Shown piece after piece: positions 27,801 through 35,578 of a stretch of DNA of 38,104 nt; the stretch's first letter is position 1; every line of letters begins with the position of its first letter. The notes under the pieces are model-generated. The model was not told the origin of the DNA and did no database searches. It saw only the letters and a program-made list of their open reading frames with translations. Both the position numbers and the translations under genes were made by a program. The DNA is from CAYGFH01 sp964430295 (GTDB taxonomy: Bacteria; Patescibacteriota; Microgenomatia; UBA10105; UBA927), in the NCBI GenBank assembly GCA_964430295.1, contig CAYSEV010000010.1:1-38104 (forward strand), written 5' to 3'.

Positions 27801-29858
27801 AGGACCTGATCCGCCAATAAGACCTGTTGATCCACTTTGTCCGGTCGGGCCTGCTTCTCCGACAGATCCCGTTGCACCGGATGATCCTGTCGATCCTTGA
27901 ATTCCTGCAGCACCTGTTCCACCGGTTGCTCCGGTCGGACCTGTTTCTCCAACAACTCCTGATGAACCTGTGGTTCCTGTTGGCCCGGTTGGACCTACTC
28001 CACCACCGCCGGCTATACCCGTACCACCTGTGGCTCCAGTTGGCCCAAGTGTTCCCGTAGATCCGGTCATTCCGGTAGGTCCGGTAAACCCTATCTCGCC
28101 TGTAGCTCCGGTTGCACCTGAGACCCCTGCAAATCCTGTGGATCCTGTTGATCCTGTCGGTCCAGCTTCTCCGGTAGCACCCGTTTCCCCTGTTGGTCCA
28201 GCTTCTCCGGTAGCACCCGTTGGCCCTTGAGTGCCAGTTGCGCCGGTTGAACCTGTTTCTCCTGTTGGACCTTGTGAACCTATGAGACCTGTTGCACCAC
28301 TTGATCCTGTCGGACCAGCTTCACCGGTAGACCCTGTCGGGCCATTGGTACCTGTACTGCCGGTAGCTCCTGTCGGGCCTGACGATCCATATAATCCCGT
28401 GGAACCTGTTTCACCCGTTGGACCTTGTGAACCTATGAGACCTGTTGCACCACTTGATCCTGTGGAACCTTGGATACCTGCTGCTCCACTACCTCCTGTT
28501 GATCCCGTTGGTCCGGATACGCCCGCAAATCCTGTGGCTCCTGTTGATCCTGTAGGCCCAATTTCCCCTTGTGAACCGGTAGTCCCTGTTGATCCTGTGG
28601 GTCCGGATAACCCGATAAGTCCTGTTGATCCCGTTGATCCCTGAATTCCTGACGCTCCCGTCGGCCCTTCAAAACCGGACGAGCCTGTTGATCCGGTTGG
28701 CCCTGAGAAACCTGCAAACCCCGTTGCTCCCGTTGCTCCCTGAATACCTGCTAAACCTGTAGCTCCCGACGACCCCGTCGGACCGCTTGAACCTACGCCA
28801 CCGGTTGATCCTGTTGATCCTGTCGGACCGGTTTCCCCCAAGATACCGGTTGATCCGGTTGGCCCGGATTGTCCTACTGCTCCTTCTGTACCAGTTGCTC
28901 CCGTTGATCCCGTCGGCCCACCGCCTCCACTACCCCCTGAACCGGTTGCGCCTGTCGGGCCATACACAGTCACGCCATCCGTTCCATTTGAACCATTGGT
29001 TCCTGAATCCCCTTTGTCTCCCTTGTCTCCCTTTTCTCCGTTGGATCCGTTCGTCCCGTTTCTGCCGTTTAGTCCATTCAATCCATCTTTCCCTTGAATT
29101 CCTGTTGATCCGGTCGGGCCTTTTTCAGCATTGCCAATATTTGCCAATTGAGTTGCTGCAATATCAAATCCGATCCAATGAAAAACTTTTGAAACTGATG
29201 TGCGGATATACGATGCAAGAGTTCCGGGGAAAATGGTTGCGGTAAGCACTGATGGGGAAGTGTTTGTTGCACCCAACACAGATGGTAATGTGTCTTCGGC
29301 AACCTGAACTCGTTGTACACTCGGCGTTGGGACATAGACAACAGAGATCTTTCGTGTGGAGAATCCTGCAAACGGCAGTTGTTTTATTATTAATGAATTA
29401 AATAAAAAATATACCAGTATAGCCAATGCGGATATGCCTGAAAGCCACAATACCCCCATACCCACAGAGGTTTTTTTTGAACCCGTTGTGTTGTGAATAT
29501 GCACAACAGATTCAGGCTGTGGCGGTTTTAGAACGACAGGTTGTGATGATTTATATTTTTCCAAATCTTCAAATGAAAATTTTCTAAACCGATTTTCCTG
29601 AATAGTTGCCGGCAATTGGCCTTGGATCGCACGACGACGAACGGTGGATGGTGAAACATGTAAATAATTTGCTGCTTTTTTTACTGAAATTGAAGGTCCT
29701 AACTGAAGTAAATCTATATCCCGCACTTTAAACGAACGGTTCTTTCCATCAAGTCTGTATGCCCGCAGTTTCCCCGATTTTTCCCATCTACGCACGGTAT
29801 CGATCGACACGCCAAGTCGTTTTGCTGCTTCTCCGATGGACAGATACTGGTCAACCAT
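21840..29858 (-). CDS. HTH-transmembrane-collagen fusion protein, 2,672 aa
   Basis: Residues 4-53 (YLSIGEAAKRLGVSIDTVRRW) and 57-105 (ISVKKAANYLHVSPSTVRRRA) are two MerR/excisionase-type helix-turn-helix domains. One transmembrane helix follows at about 133-157 (GVLWLSGISALAILVYFLF). A linker leads to a collagen-like stalk at about 247-1415, roughly 390 Gly-X-Y triplets dominated by GPTGSTGATG. Beyond it are repeated beta modules (GKALAVFNQTGNQDILTAS type), a Gly-rich beta region, and a segment (AADLAELYTSQEQLEPGD...) like the ends of tail-spike or G2-peptidase proteins, then a hydrophobic-poor C-terminus. The DNA-binding part should be cytoplasmic and the rest outside. The ATG at 29858 is preferred to a TTG 15 nt upstream. 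The opposite strand is open by repeat composition only. Confidence 0.9.
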   Translation of the reverse strand: MVDQYLSIGEAAKRLGVSIDTVRRWEKSGKLRAYRLDGKNRSFKVRDIDLLQLGPSISVKKAANYLHVSPSTVRRRAIQGQLPATIQENRFRKFSFEDLEKYKSSQPVVLKPPQPESVVHIHNTTGSKKTSVGMGVLWLSGISALAILVYFLFNSLIIKQLPFAGFSTRKISVVYVPTPSVQRVQVAEDTLPSVLGATNTSPSVLTATIFPGTLASYIRTSVSKVFHWIGFDIAATQLANIGNAEKGPTGSTGIQGKDGLNGLNGRNGTNGSNGEKGDKGDKGDSGTNGSNGTDGVTVYGPTGATGSGGSGGGGPTGSTGATGTEGAVGQSGPTGSTGILGETGPTGSTGSTGGVGSSGPTGSSGATGLAGIQGATGATGFAGFSGPTGSTGSSGFEGPTGASGIQGSTGSTGLIGLSGPTGSTGTTGSQGEIGPTGSTGATGFAGVSGPTGSTGGSGAAGIQGSTGSSGATGLIGSQGPTGETGSTGLYGSSGPTGATGSTGTNGPTGSTGEAGPTGSSGATGLIGSQGPTGETGSTGATGTQGPTGATGEAGPTGETGATGEAGPTGSTGSTGFAGVSGATGATGEIGFTGPTGMTGSTGTLGPTGATGGTGIAGGGGVGPTGPTGTTGSSGVVGETGPTGATGGTGAAGIQGSTGSSGATGSVGEAGPTGQSGSTGLIGGSGPTGATGSTGLEGSQGATGSSGSTGVVGSSGPTGMTGSTGVIGSSGPTGMTGATGSIGEQGPTGATGSTGTQGPTGATGELGPTGSTGATGTVGSPGPTGSTGSTGVDGGSGPTGSTGTTGSVGASGPSGSTGSTGAAGSNGPTGATGATGLEGIQGSTGSSGATGTVGSSGPTGNTGSTGSLGVSGPTGETGATGIQGTSGPTGATGATGYQGPTGMTGSTGANGATGPTGSTGSTGSIGSNGPTGSSGATGENGGSGPTGSTGATGSVGSQGPTGETGATGSNGPTGSTGVQGPTGSTGATGVTGVQGSTGSTGSTGTIGDAGPTGSTGSTGTAGIQGSTGSSGATGVLGTSGPTGSTGSTGTAGVQGSTGSSGATGSVGEAGPTGSTGGTGAVGIAGATGSSGATGTIGEAGPTGSTGATGTAGIQGATGSSGATGAAGSVGPTGFSGATGETGPTGSTGIQGPTGSTGATGFAGASGPTGSTGATGAAGFAGPTGFTGEGGPTGSTGSAGIQGSTGFSGATGTIGQTGPTGMTGATGTVGASGPTGSTGVTGTVGANGPTGSTGSTGTAGVTGPTGSTGATGVVGSNGPTGSTGASGATGSFGQTGPTGMTGATGVAGASGPTGSTGATGSVGSNGPTGSTGATGTAGVQGSTGASGATGSVGQTGPTGMTGATGGVGASGPTGTTGSTGANGGSGPTGSTGATGTAGASGPSGSTGATGAAGQMGANGEVVFSISNNLIYPYPVTDRSLAFGSTATTSAFIYLNGTQNVNQHGFFVSGQELGKSLVMFNQTGTQDIFTASNSGTTRFTIAANGDITQTSTETTGTAYTLNGNSLTTGTGLSISSTSTGFTTGKLASIDWSPGSAITATGDLVRINIGPNGTIGNLFNVTDNGSTLFSVSESQITNALPTQFTAAGDVAIAYDLNFTNQTASYIKSYGPLSLQSGELFESNNLTLSVFNSGKILLDTVNGTGGVGVGGSITPNGFFEVNGEKQGQALVQFNETGNQNILVASTSGVTKFVIANSGNVGIGNSAPVGKLDVSGEVAGKALAVFNQTGNQDILTASAAGAAKFRIDTSGDVFSSGYFSGLNTNTTLRASGTGVGQSGTGSIYFQDSSGTTKGRLDTTTTGLNTGDGSDGALSVSSGTTTINDDSSAAYGLEAVSTTSSSGQTTIPVASTTNFATGDEVLIIQMQGYGAGSYEYRKVTTVNTNTSIVVDSNLTFTYTEDASSAAQIVEVPQFTNVTVTGTGALTMKDWDGSTGGIMVFRASGTVTLSGASSSITGTGTGFMGGTSLESGTANQGEGIYAPQAASTSRNYNGGGGGTRAAAGGGGSGGGGFLGATSSAASSGGRSVMSTDGSKLYMGGGGGGGGDDSDVAGVQGGAGGDGGGIILIEARSMIFESGKAISNGGANGTAASANDAGGSGGGGGGAVWVRAEKMSFKDATTSSRVIKADAGTAGAASGTGATGTAGGDGWIRVEAKMLDGAYLEQSTSTYGVTFHTSANTSTYGSLFVGKVDTEAADLAELYTSQEQLEPGDIVMIGSDTIGGGPFDVSKATVLSKHAPIGAVSTKPGLVLGSLDIPSKATTYPIALKGRTPVKVTNRNGNISRGDPIALDNVAGFGMKATKAGYIVGYALENMDFAASGLPCPSSVSLQNGQEASCGSVMAFMQPELYDPKALVLSSFTEEALSALKFEEIKQSTISGLFAFSDIVQKFAQDALAATNGFFINLKAGTLDVGELRIGGKTLREYIMETISNFQTLSSNASVDTQIASSSGQLALLSVRTATDSGVVLGATLNQPIATISAQTGDQSASPSASFANALFSMIQSIKVQGEAMIQGILTVFGKAIFKSQVTVEESIVFPTNMGGTFVIPTYISKVRVSFDKPFESTPSVSLTPVLTSASDSAYLSDAAAIAVSDVTVDGFTAILDFPIMHEVTYSFTALQISGNKISKTTPLDSSAGILGSTTTLEASPSSSVSTVSGNLQ
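25612..29118 (-). repeat. Coding collagen-like repeat tract
   Basis: About 3.5 kb of degenerate 9-nt units encode Gly-X-Y triplets, mostly GPT-GST-GAT. The first part, next to the membrane, differs (GLNGLNGRNGTNGSNGEKGDKGDKGD) and is charged. Similar 45-60 nt blocks recur throughout and make the region prone to recombination and to assembly collapse. Confidence 0.9.
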
Positions 29859-30370
29859 ATCAGATCTATGCAAACTTTTTCGTTATCTCCGCATTTTGAG
29901 CTCAAAAACTATTCGGTGAAAATGTTTGCGTATATCCAGTTGATCATGTTCCCTACTCACTGTCAAGTCTGTTATTCCCGCAATTTAGCCTCATTTTTTT
30001 GCGGAAACAATAGTTTGATGCAGTTACTACTAGGCCTTTTTTTATTTTTCACAAAATGGTTTGAATGATTTAGATTGTTTGAATAATCCAAAATACGTAA
30101 CATATAAAATTATTGATTGTGAAATAAAAAAATCGACAAAAATATATGAGTAGAATTATTTTTCGTCAACACACATCGGGGATAAAAATGGCACTAAATA
30201 CGCTCTTATTGCTAATAAAATTGAGTTTAGACTGTCACAGCAATATTTTATTTCTCTGTCGAAAAAACCCATGCTTTTAAACACGGGGATGAACGACAGC
30301 CATGAGCAAAGATGAGGAGAATCATGTCTGCGCTTCCTTGGAAATATGTAGGGCTTTAGCCCGGCGCAGT
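29859..30370. other. AT-rich regulatory gap upstream of the HTH-collagen gene
   Basis: No convincing gene. It contains ATTTAGATTGT at 30068-30078, which recurs in the upstream region of the other collagen gene, and a near match TTTAGACTGT at about 30227. A small GGGC/GCCC stem at about 30353-30364 lies just after the stop of the MBL gene and may be its weak 3' hairpin. No clear sigma-70 promoter for the HTH-collagen gene could be picked. Confidence 0.5.
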
Positions 30371-31300
30371 TTATTTTTTGTTTTGGGTACTGATGCTAAA
30401 TGTGGTTCCGTCACTGATAATTTCGATGTCACCGAACTCATCAGTTCGATACACAGTCGCATGTTCGTTTGCCAGCAAATCTAACGAAATTTTCGATGGA
30501 TGTCCGTAGGTATTTTTTCCAACAGAAATGATGGCGACAGCAGGGTGAATCCATGAAATGAATGCATCAGTCATCCCTGTCTTACTTCCATGATGGGGGA
30601 CTTTAAGGATCTCTATTGGTCGCGAACCGATGTGCAAGCCAGTGTAATAGTGTTCAACGTGATCATCAGCATCTCCGGTAAACAACACATCTAATGATCC
30701 ATACTGCAAGAGTTGAACAAGGCTATAATCGTTCAAATCACCTGTTTGTGCACCTAAAACACGTTCATCCGAGACATTTTTTTGAGAATCAGCAAATTGC
30801 TGCTCAGCACGTTTTCCTTTCGCTATCTGATCGCTTGACGGCCAGATATACGACAACATTGTTGTACCAACCTGAATTTTATTTCCCTGAACCATAAAAC
30901 GGACAGGAATGTTCTGTTTTTTCAGTGATTGCTGTAGAAGCTCAAATCCATCGGATGAGTTTGATACATCGCTGCGGATCATATATCCTATAGAATACCT
31001 ATCTACCACGGAAATCAGTCCTTGCATGTGATCTTTTTGAGGATGAGTCAAAGCGACAAGATCGATACGTCTGTCCCAAAATGGCATATGCCTGCCAAGA
31101 CAATCTAAAACCGAATTATTAGGACCACCATCTATAAGCATATCTTTACCATCGGGAAATCGGATGTATGCAGCATCACCCTGTCCTACATTGCAAAAAA
31201 CCACATGCAGTTTCCCATCGGGGAGAGTAAGAATAAATCCAAACAGGATAATTATTCCTGTAACAATGCCGCTTATCAGATACCCTGTTCTCAGCTTCAT
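30371..31300 (-). CDS. ComEC C-terminal metallo-beta-lactamase part, separate gene
   Basis: After one N-terminal hydrophobic helix (LISGIVTGIIILFGFILTL) comes the MBL-like domain of ComEC/Rec2: VVFCNVGQGDAAYIRFPDG, LIDGGPN, LTHPQKDHMQGLISVV, LFTGDAD, and LKVPHHGSKTG near the end. THPQKDH replaces the usual HxHxDH but matches many ComEC proteins. In most bacteria this domain is fused to the membrane channel. Here it is a 309-aa gene starting 8 nt after the channel gene. Its outer helix would place the hydrolase domain outside the membrane, consistent with a proposed role in processing the non-transported DNA strand. The ATG at 31300 is preferred to a TTG overlapping the previous stop. Confidence 0.88.
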   Translation of the reverse strand: MKLRTGYLISGIVTGIIILFGFILTLPDGKLHVVFCNVGQGDAAYIRFPDGKDMLIDGGPNNSVLDCLGRHMPFWDRRIDLVALTHPQKDHMQGLISVVDRYSIGYMIRSDVSNSSDGFELLQQSLKKQNIPVRFMVQGNKIQVGTTMLSYIWPSSDQIAKGKRAEQQFADSQKNVSDERVLGAQTGDLNDYSLVQLLQYGSLDVLFTGDADDHVEHYYTGLHIGSRPIEILKVPHHGSKTGMTDAFISWIHPAVAIISVGKNTYGHPSKISLDLLANEHATVYRTDEFGDIEIISDGTTFSISTQNKK

Positions 31301-31308
31301 ATCAATAC

Positions 31309-32130
31309 TCAAAACGAAATACTCGCAAAGGGAATGTGCGCTGTCAGATTAACCAGTGTGATAAGCGTAGAAATGAATACCCATGCAACAAGCCCGACCA
31401 TTTGCGCCAGTGGGAGCCACACCAAACCACATGCGATCATCAAAAAACCGATAACCATAATGGGAGCAATGAGCCATCCAATAAGAATATTGGTCAACGG
31501 CGCAATCAGGGATATCCGGTGAAATTGAAAAAGAATGAGTGGAATTGTAAAAACCTGAGCGGAAAGCGTTACCCTCAAATCTTCTTCAATGAAACTGTAC
31601 ACACGGGAAAACCATGAAATTGGTTGACTTGTAGATATCTGTTTTTCTTTTTTGGCAAACAGTATAATCCCAAGTGTTGCAAAAACAGATAACTGAAATC
31701 CTATATCGGTCACCCATGGGGGATGTAGCAAAAGCATGATCGTGACTGCTAAAAAAAGCGTGAATAGTGGGACATTTTTCCGCCCGAAATTCACAGCCAG
31801 AAGTGATATAGAGCCCATTATGGCGGCCCGAATAACACTTGCAGATACCCCCACCATCAAGATAAAACCTATAATAACTACTATCGCGCCTATATTTGCT
31901 TGTGAACGCTTTAAAAAGCTTAACAGTATCAGCTGGACAAAAGTCACAAGCATCGTAATATTCATACCCGAGAGCGCAATAATATGAATAGTGCCGGTAA
32001 TAAGGAGTGATTCAATAAAGGGTTTTGATAATGTCGCCTTGGTTCCAAAAAGAATTCCAAGAAGTATGCCGGCATGCGGTTCATGAAGTGATCGAACTAT
32101 AATGGATGAAACGGTTTCAAGGATAGACAT
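31309..32130 (-). CDS. comEC: ComEC/Rec2 competence channel domain
   Basis: The 273-aa membrane protein is the Competence domain of ComEC. LHEPHAGILLGILFGTK and TGTIHIIALSGMNITMLV near the N-terminus match the family's LPEPHASLLLGILLG and GLTHIIAISG signatures, and seven or so hydrophobic helices follow. ComEC passes single-stranded DNA through the inner membrane. The N-terminal OB-fold-like DUF4131 segment of full-length ComEC is missing and the MBL part is in the next gene, so this is a reduced, split form. It is third in the leuS-comEA-comEC cluster. It ends in TGA, which shows that TGA is a stop in this genome. Confidence 0.9.
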   Translation of the reverse strand: MSILETVSSIIVRSLHEPHAGILLGILFGTKATLSKPFIESLLITGTIHIIALSGMNITMLVTFVQLILLSFLKRSQANIGAIVVIIGFILMVGVSASVIRAAIMGSISLLAVNFGRKNVPLFTLFLAVTIMLLLHPPWVTDIGFQLSVFATLGIILFAKKEKQISTSQPISWFSRVYSFIEEDLRVTLSAQVFTIPLILFQFHRISLIAPLTNILIGWLIAPIMVIGFLMIACGLVWLPLAQMVGLVAWVFISTLITLVNLTAHIPFASISF

Positions 32131-32237
32131 ACGGTAAAAAAAAGTTGATATGTTTGGGTATGCGTTTTTTGAGATGATTAGATAGTAAGGTCAACATGAG
32201 TTTTGCCTTTGTACGCCAATACAGTGCCTTGAAATTA

Positions 32238-32274
32238 GCCTGCCTCGACGGCCGTATATATCGGCAAGGCGGGC
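32238..32274 (-). other. Stem-loop between comEA and comEC
   Basis: GCCTGCCT/AGGCGGGC (one G-U pair) with inner GCCG/CGGC around TATATAT. No U-tract follows, so a processing or repeat-type hairpin is as likely as a terminator. Confidence 0.5.
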
Positions 32275-32281
32275 CATGATT

Positions 32282-32977
32282 TCAAAGGTCAATCTGTTCC
32301 TTAATTTTTTCAAACACAGATTGGCCAACTGCCTTTTTAGATACAAGTTCTTCGAGTGTTTGGTATGGCCTGTTATCTATAATTTTCTGAGCAGTGACGG
32401 GACCAACTCCTGTCAAGGTTTCCAATTGATCTTTGCTTGCCATGTTTATCGAAACGTGGGTAACTCCACCAATATTTTGCGACTGTCCGTCAGGACGTTG
32501 CAACAATATTGAAGAATTGTGCGACGTCATCATTCCATTTTGGCCTGCAATATTATTAATGTGCGACGTTTCCGATACGGTTGGTATATATATCTTCATT
32601 CCATCCACAACCTTCATTGCGCGATTTATTGATTGTGACACATACATACTATCGGCATCTTTTCGCAACCCACCTGCCATTGTGATAACATCCTCTACCC
32701 TACTTCCTGTTTGGACTGTTAAAACGCCGGGATTTACCACTGCTCCCTCGATATCCACCATTATTTTTGAGGTGATAGCAGAGCCACTAGCAAGATTGCT
32801 AACATCTTTTAATATATTGTTGTGGCGGTCTAGAAATGTAATTTCATCTGTGGGAAAGGAAGATTTTACTAAGAGCACGAGAGAACATACTATAAGAAAG
32901 AAACTGATCCCTCCGAAAATAATCGGCACAGTATATATTCGTAGTATAGATACAACGGAAGGCCTTTCGGCATCCAT
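32282..32977 (-). CDS. comEA: ComEA-like DNA receptor
   Basis: The 231-aa protein has an N-terminal membrane helix (residues 14-38), then a SLBB domain (KIMVDIEGAVVNPGVLTVQTGSRVEDVITMAGGL). A linker and a C-terminal helix-hairpin-helix pair follow (VSINMASKDQLETLTGVGPVTAQKIIDNRPYQTLEELVSKKAVG). This is the standard ComEA layout: a surface or periplasmic protein that binds incoming double-stranded DNA and hands it to the pilus and ComEC machinery. It begins 4 nt after the leuS stop and precedes comEC, so the genes are very likely co-transcribed. Confidence 0.93.
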   Translation of the reverse strand: MDAERPSVVSILRIYTVPIIFGGISFFLIVCSLVLLVKSSFPTDEITFLDRHNNILKDVSNLASGSAITSKIMVDIEGAVVNPGVLTVQTGSRVEDVITMAGGLRKDADSMYVSQSINRAMKVVDGMKIYIPTVSETSHINNIAGQNGMMTSHNSSILLQRPDGQSQNIGGVTHVSINMASKDQLETLTGVGPVTAQKIIDNRPYQTLEELVSKKAVGQSVFEKIKEQIDL

Positions 32978-32981
32978 AAAG

Positions 32982-35564
32982 TCACGTCACTACAAAATTA
33001 ATCAGTTTACCTGCTACAAAAATCACCTTTCGTATTGTTTTTCCATCCAAGTGTGCCTGAATTTTTGCTGATTCTTTCGCAAGCATTTCCACATCTGACT
33101 GAATATTACTGATTTCAGGCTGAAATTCCAACATATCCCGAACTTTTCCGTTTACCTGTACTATTATTGTCACGGCTGATATGCGAATACGGGAGGTATC
33201 GGGAACTGGCCATACACTTGTGTGAATAGACTGGTGTTTTGTATAGGAATCTGCAGCATACCCATTCAGCATACTCCATAACTCTTCAGTAACATGAGGC
33301 GCAAACGGCGCCAGAAGCTGGACAAAAGTCTTGGCATCGTCAATCGATATGCTCCCTGTATCATCGGCAACAGCATTTGTAAATTCCATCATACTCGCGA
33401 TCGCAGTATTATAGCGGCGTTTCTCCAAATCTTCGGTAACCTTACTGATTAATTTTTGCAGTAAAGATCCAATATCAGGATTTGTTTGACCGCGTGTTTC
33501 GAGCGATTGTATGGTCATTTTCCAAACCCTTCCAACCCACTTACTCATGCCTTCCATCGCAGTATCACGGAAATCCCCCCCCTGATCAAACGGTCCCATA
33601 AACATCAGATACAGTCTTAAAGCATCCGCACCGTATAATTTGATATATTCATCTGGGTTTACTACATTTCCCTTGCTTTTGCTCATCTTTGCACCATCTT
33701 TTATGACTAACCCATGTGCGAAGAATTTGGCAAACGGCTCATCAAAATCGATGTATCCCCAATCGTGAAGTGCCATTGTCACAAAGCGGCTGTACATAAG
33801 ATGAAGTACACTGTGCTCTGCTCCACCCGTATACATGTTAACTGGTAACCATTTCTTAGTGATAGCAGTATCAAATGCTACTTTGCTAGAATTTTTAGTT
33901 TGGACTGTTGGATAGCGCAAAAAATACCATGAACTATCAAGGAATGTATCCGATACATCGGTCTCCCGTTTTGCAGGTTTGCCACACGCCGGACACATGA
34001 CTTCATAAAATTCAGTATGCTTAGCCAATGGAGCAATTCCATCATCTCCAGGTCTATAATCTTCGATCCGGGGCAATACAACGGGCAATTGATCTTCCGG
34101 CACACAGTACCAACCAGGCATGTCTGAGCGTTCGCCTTTTCCGGCCTCCTCACAAGACACACAGCGAATCATAGGGATAGGAGGACCCCAATATCGCTGT
34201 CTCGATATAAGCCAATCTCGCAAATGGTATGATGTGACGCGCTTTCCCCACCCTTTTTCCTCCATATGATCCATCATTTTTACTGTAGCAGCATGGATAT
34301 CCAAACCATTAAGGAAGCCTGAATTTACCATAACCCCCTCATTCTCCTGAACCTGATCAACTGATGTTATGGGTGATTCATCACCGTCAGAGGTCTTTAC
34401 GACTCGAATAACGGGTAATTTCATAGCTTTGGCAAATTCAAAGTCCCGTGTATCATGTCCTGGGACACCGACAACCGCTCCTGTACCAAAATTCATAAGG
34501 ACAAAATCAGATATGTAGAGTGGCATCATATGTCCTGTAAGATGATTTTTACAGAACAGTCCTGTATTAATTCCTGTCTTTTTCCTGTCTGTCGATACCC
34601 GTTCAGTTTCTGAAGTTTTTGAACAACTTTCCTGATATTTTGTTATTGCACTGCTCTGTTCTTTTTTTATCACTGTTTTAATGTGATTGATAAACGGGTG
34701 TTCAGGGGCAAGAACGACGAAGGTTGCCCCAAAGTTCGTGTCAGGTCTTGTAGTAAAACAGACAACACTCCCCACCTCTGTCTGTTTTTCATCAAACACT
34801 TGATAGGTAATATTTATTCCCGATTTTTTCCCGATCCAATTCTTTTGTGCAACCTTCACTTTTTCTGACCAATCCAGCTTCAGTGAATTTTCCAGCAATT
34901 TTCCCGCATATGCGGTAATCTTAAAAAACCATTGTTCTAGCAGTCTTTTTTCTACATTATTCCCGCATCTTTCACAGGCGTTATCAATTACCTGTTCATC
35001 CGCTAACACAGTCTTACAACTTGGGCACCAGTTCACAGATGCTTTATCTCTGTATGCGAGGCCATGTTTAAACATTTGTACAAACAACCACTGTGTCCAT
35101 CTATAATAATCTGTATCATACGTTTGCACAGTTTTATTCCAATCAAACATAGCACCAATTTTTTGAAGCTGTGCATAATAATTTTTCTCTGTTATTTCTG
35201 CGTGATCCATAGGGTGACGCCCTATTTTTAGAGCAAAATTTTCACTGTGGATACCGTATCCGTCAAGGCCAATAGGCTCAAAGACATCAAATCCCTGAAG
35301 CCGCTTAAATCTTCCATATATATCACTTCCGGTAAAGGCATACATATTCCCTACATGAAGGCCCTCCGCAGATGGATATGGAAACATCATAAGGTTATAA
35401 AACGGCTTTTTAGCCTGTGAAATATCGCATTTGTAGAGAGAAATTTCCTTCCAAATACGCTGCCATTTAGGCTCAACAGCATCCGCATGAAATTTCACAG
35501 TGCTGTGCGAATTATTCTGGATTGTTGCAGAAGATGTGCTAGAGTTCATAGATTTCTTTTCCAT
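32982..35564 (-). CDS. leuS: Leucyl-tRNA synthetase
   Basis: The 860-aa class I synthetase charges tRNA-Leu. FPYPSAEGLHVGNMYAFTGSD contains the HIGH-type motif (HVGN). The CP1 editing domain includes CFTTRPDTNFGATFVVL and GTGAVVGVPGHDTRDFEFA, where the TRPDT and GHD signatures of the proofreading site are intact. KMSKSKGNVVNPDEYI is the KMSKS loop. Two zinc ribbons are visible (NWCPSCKTVLADEQV...CERCG and RCVSCEEAG...CPACGK). The anticodon domain and the C-terminal tail that recognises tRNA-Leu end the protein. The length is normal. It heads a tight cluster with comEA and comEC, and its ATG lies 8 nt after a TATAAT box. Confidence 0.97.
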   Translation of the reverse strand: MEKKSMNSSTSSATIQNNSHSTVKFHADAVEPKWQRIWKEISLYKCDISQAKKPFYNLMMFPYPSAEGLHVGNMYAFTGSDIYGRFKRLQGFDVFEPIGLDGYGIHSENFALKIGRHPMDHAEITEKNYYAQLQKIGAMFDWNKTVQTYDTDYYRWTQWLFVQMFKHGLAYRDKASVNWCPSCKTVLADEQVIDNACERCGNNVEKRLLEQWFFKITAYAGKLLENSLKLDWSEKVKVAQKNWIGKKSGINITYQVFDEKQTEVGSVVCFTTRPDTNFGATFVVLAPEHPFINHIKTVIKKEQSSAITKYQESCSKTSETERVSTDRKKTGINTGLFCKNHLTGHMMPLYISDFVLMNFGTGAVVGVPGHDTRDFEFAKAMKLPVIRVVKTSDGDESPITSVDQVQENEGVMVNSGFLNGLDIHAATVKMMDHMEEKGWGKRVTSYHLRDWLISRQRYWGPPIPMIRCVSCEEAGKGERSDMPGWYCVPEDQLPVVLPRIEDYRPGDDGIAPLAKHTEFYEVMCPACGKPAKRETDVSDTFLDSSWYFLRYPTVQTKNSSKVAFDTAITKKWLPVNMYTGGAEHSVLHLMYSRFVTMALHDWGYIDFDEPFAKFFAHGLVIKDGAKMSKSKGNVVNPDEYIKLYGADALRLYLMFMGPFDQGGDFRDTAMEGMSKWVGRVWKMTIQSLETRGQTNPDIGSLLQKLISKVTEDLEKRRYNTAIASMMEFTNAVADDTGSISIDDAKTFVQLLAPFAPHVTEELWSMLNGYAADSYTKHQSIHTSVWPVPDTSRIRISAVTIIVQVNGKVRDMLEFQPEISNIQSDVEMLAKESAKIQAHLDGKTIRKVIFVAGKLINFVVT

Positions 35565-35572
35565 ATATCAAT

Positions 35573-35578
35573 ATTATA
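35573..35578 (-). promoter_or_regulatory. Candidate -10 box of leuS
   Basis: A perfect TATAAT on the minus strand, 8 nt before the leuS ATG. No strong -35 at the usual distance, though TGTAG precedes it. Confidence 0.45.

Noticed and set aside
25576..28644. Long plus-strand frames rich in PVAPVDPVGP opposite the collagen gene
   Set aside because: They are the antisense reading of Gly-X-Y repeat codons, which leaves the complementary frame open by composition. No start signals or family.
25612..29118. CRISPR-like or satellite array
   Set aside because: The repeats are in frame, degenerate at third positions and encode collagen triplets; there are no equal-length unique spacers.
30302..30484. 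Plus-strand 60-aa frame starting MSKDEENHVC
   Set aside because: It overlaps the end of the ComEC MBL gene on the opposite strand and has no supporting signals.
31309..31311. Recoded TGA (genetic code 25) as in Gracilibacteria
   Set aside because: TGA ends comEC at a sensible place just before the next ATG, and long genes contain no internal TGA.
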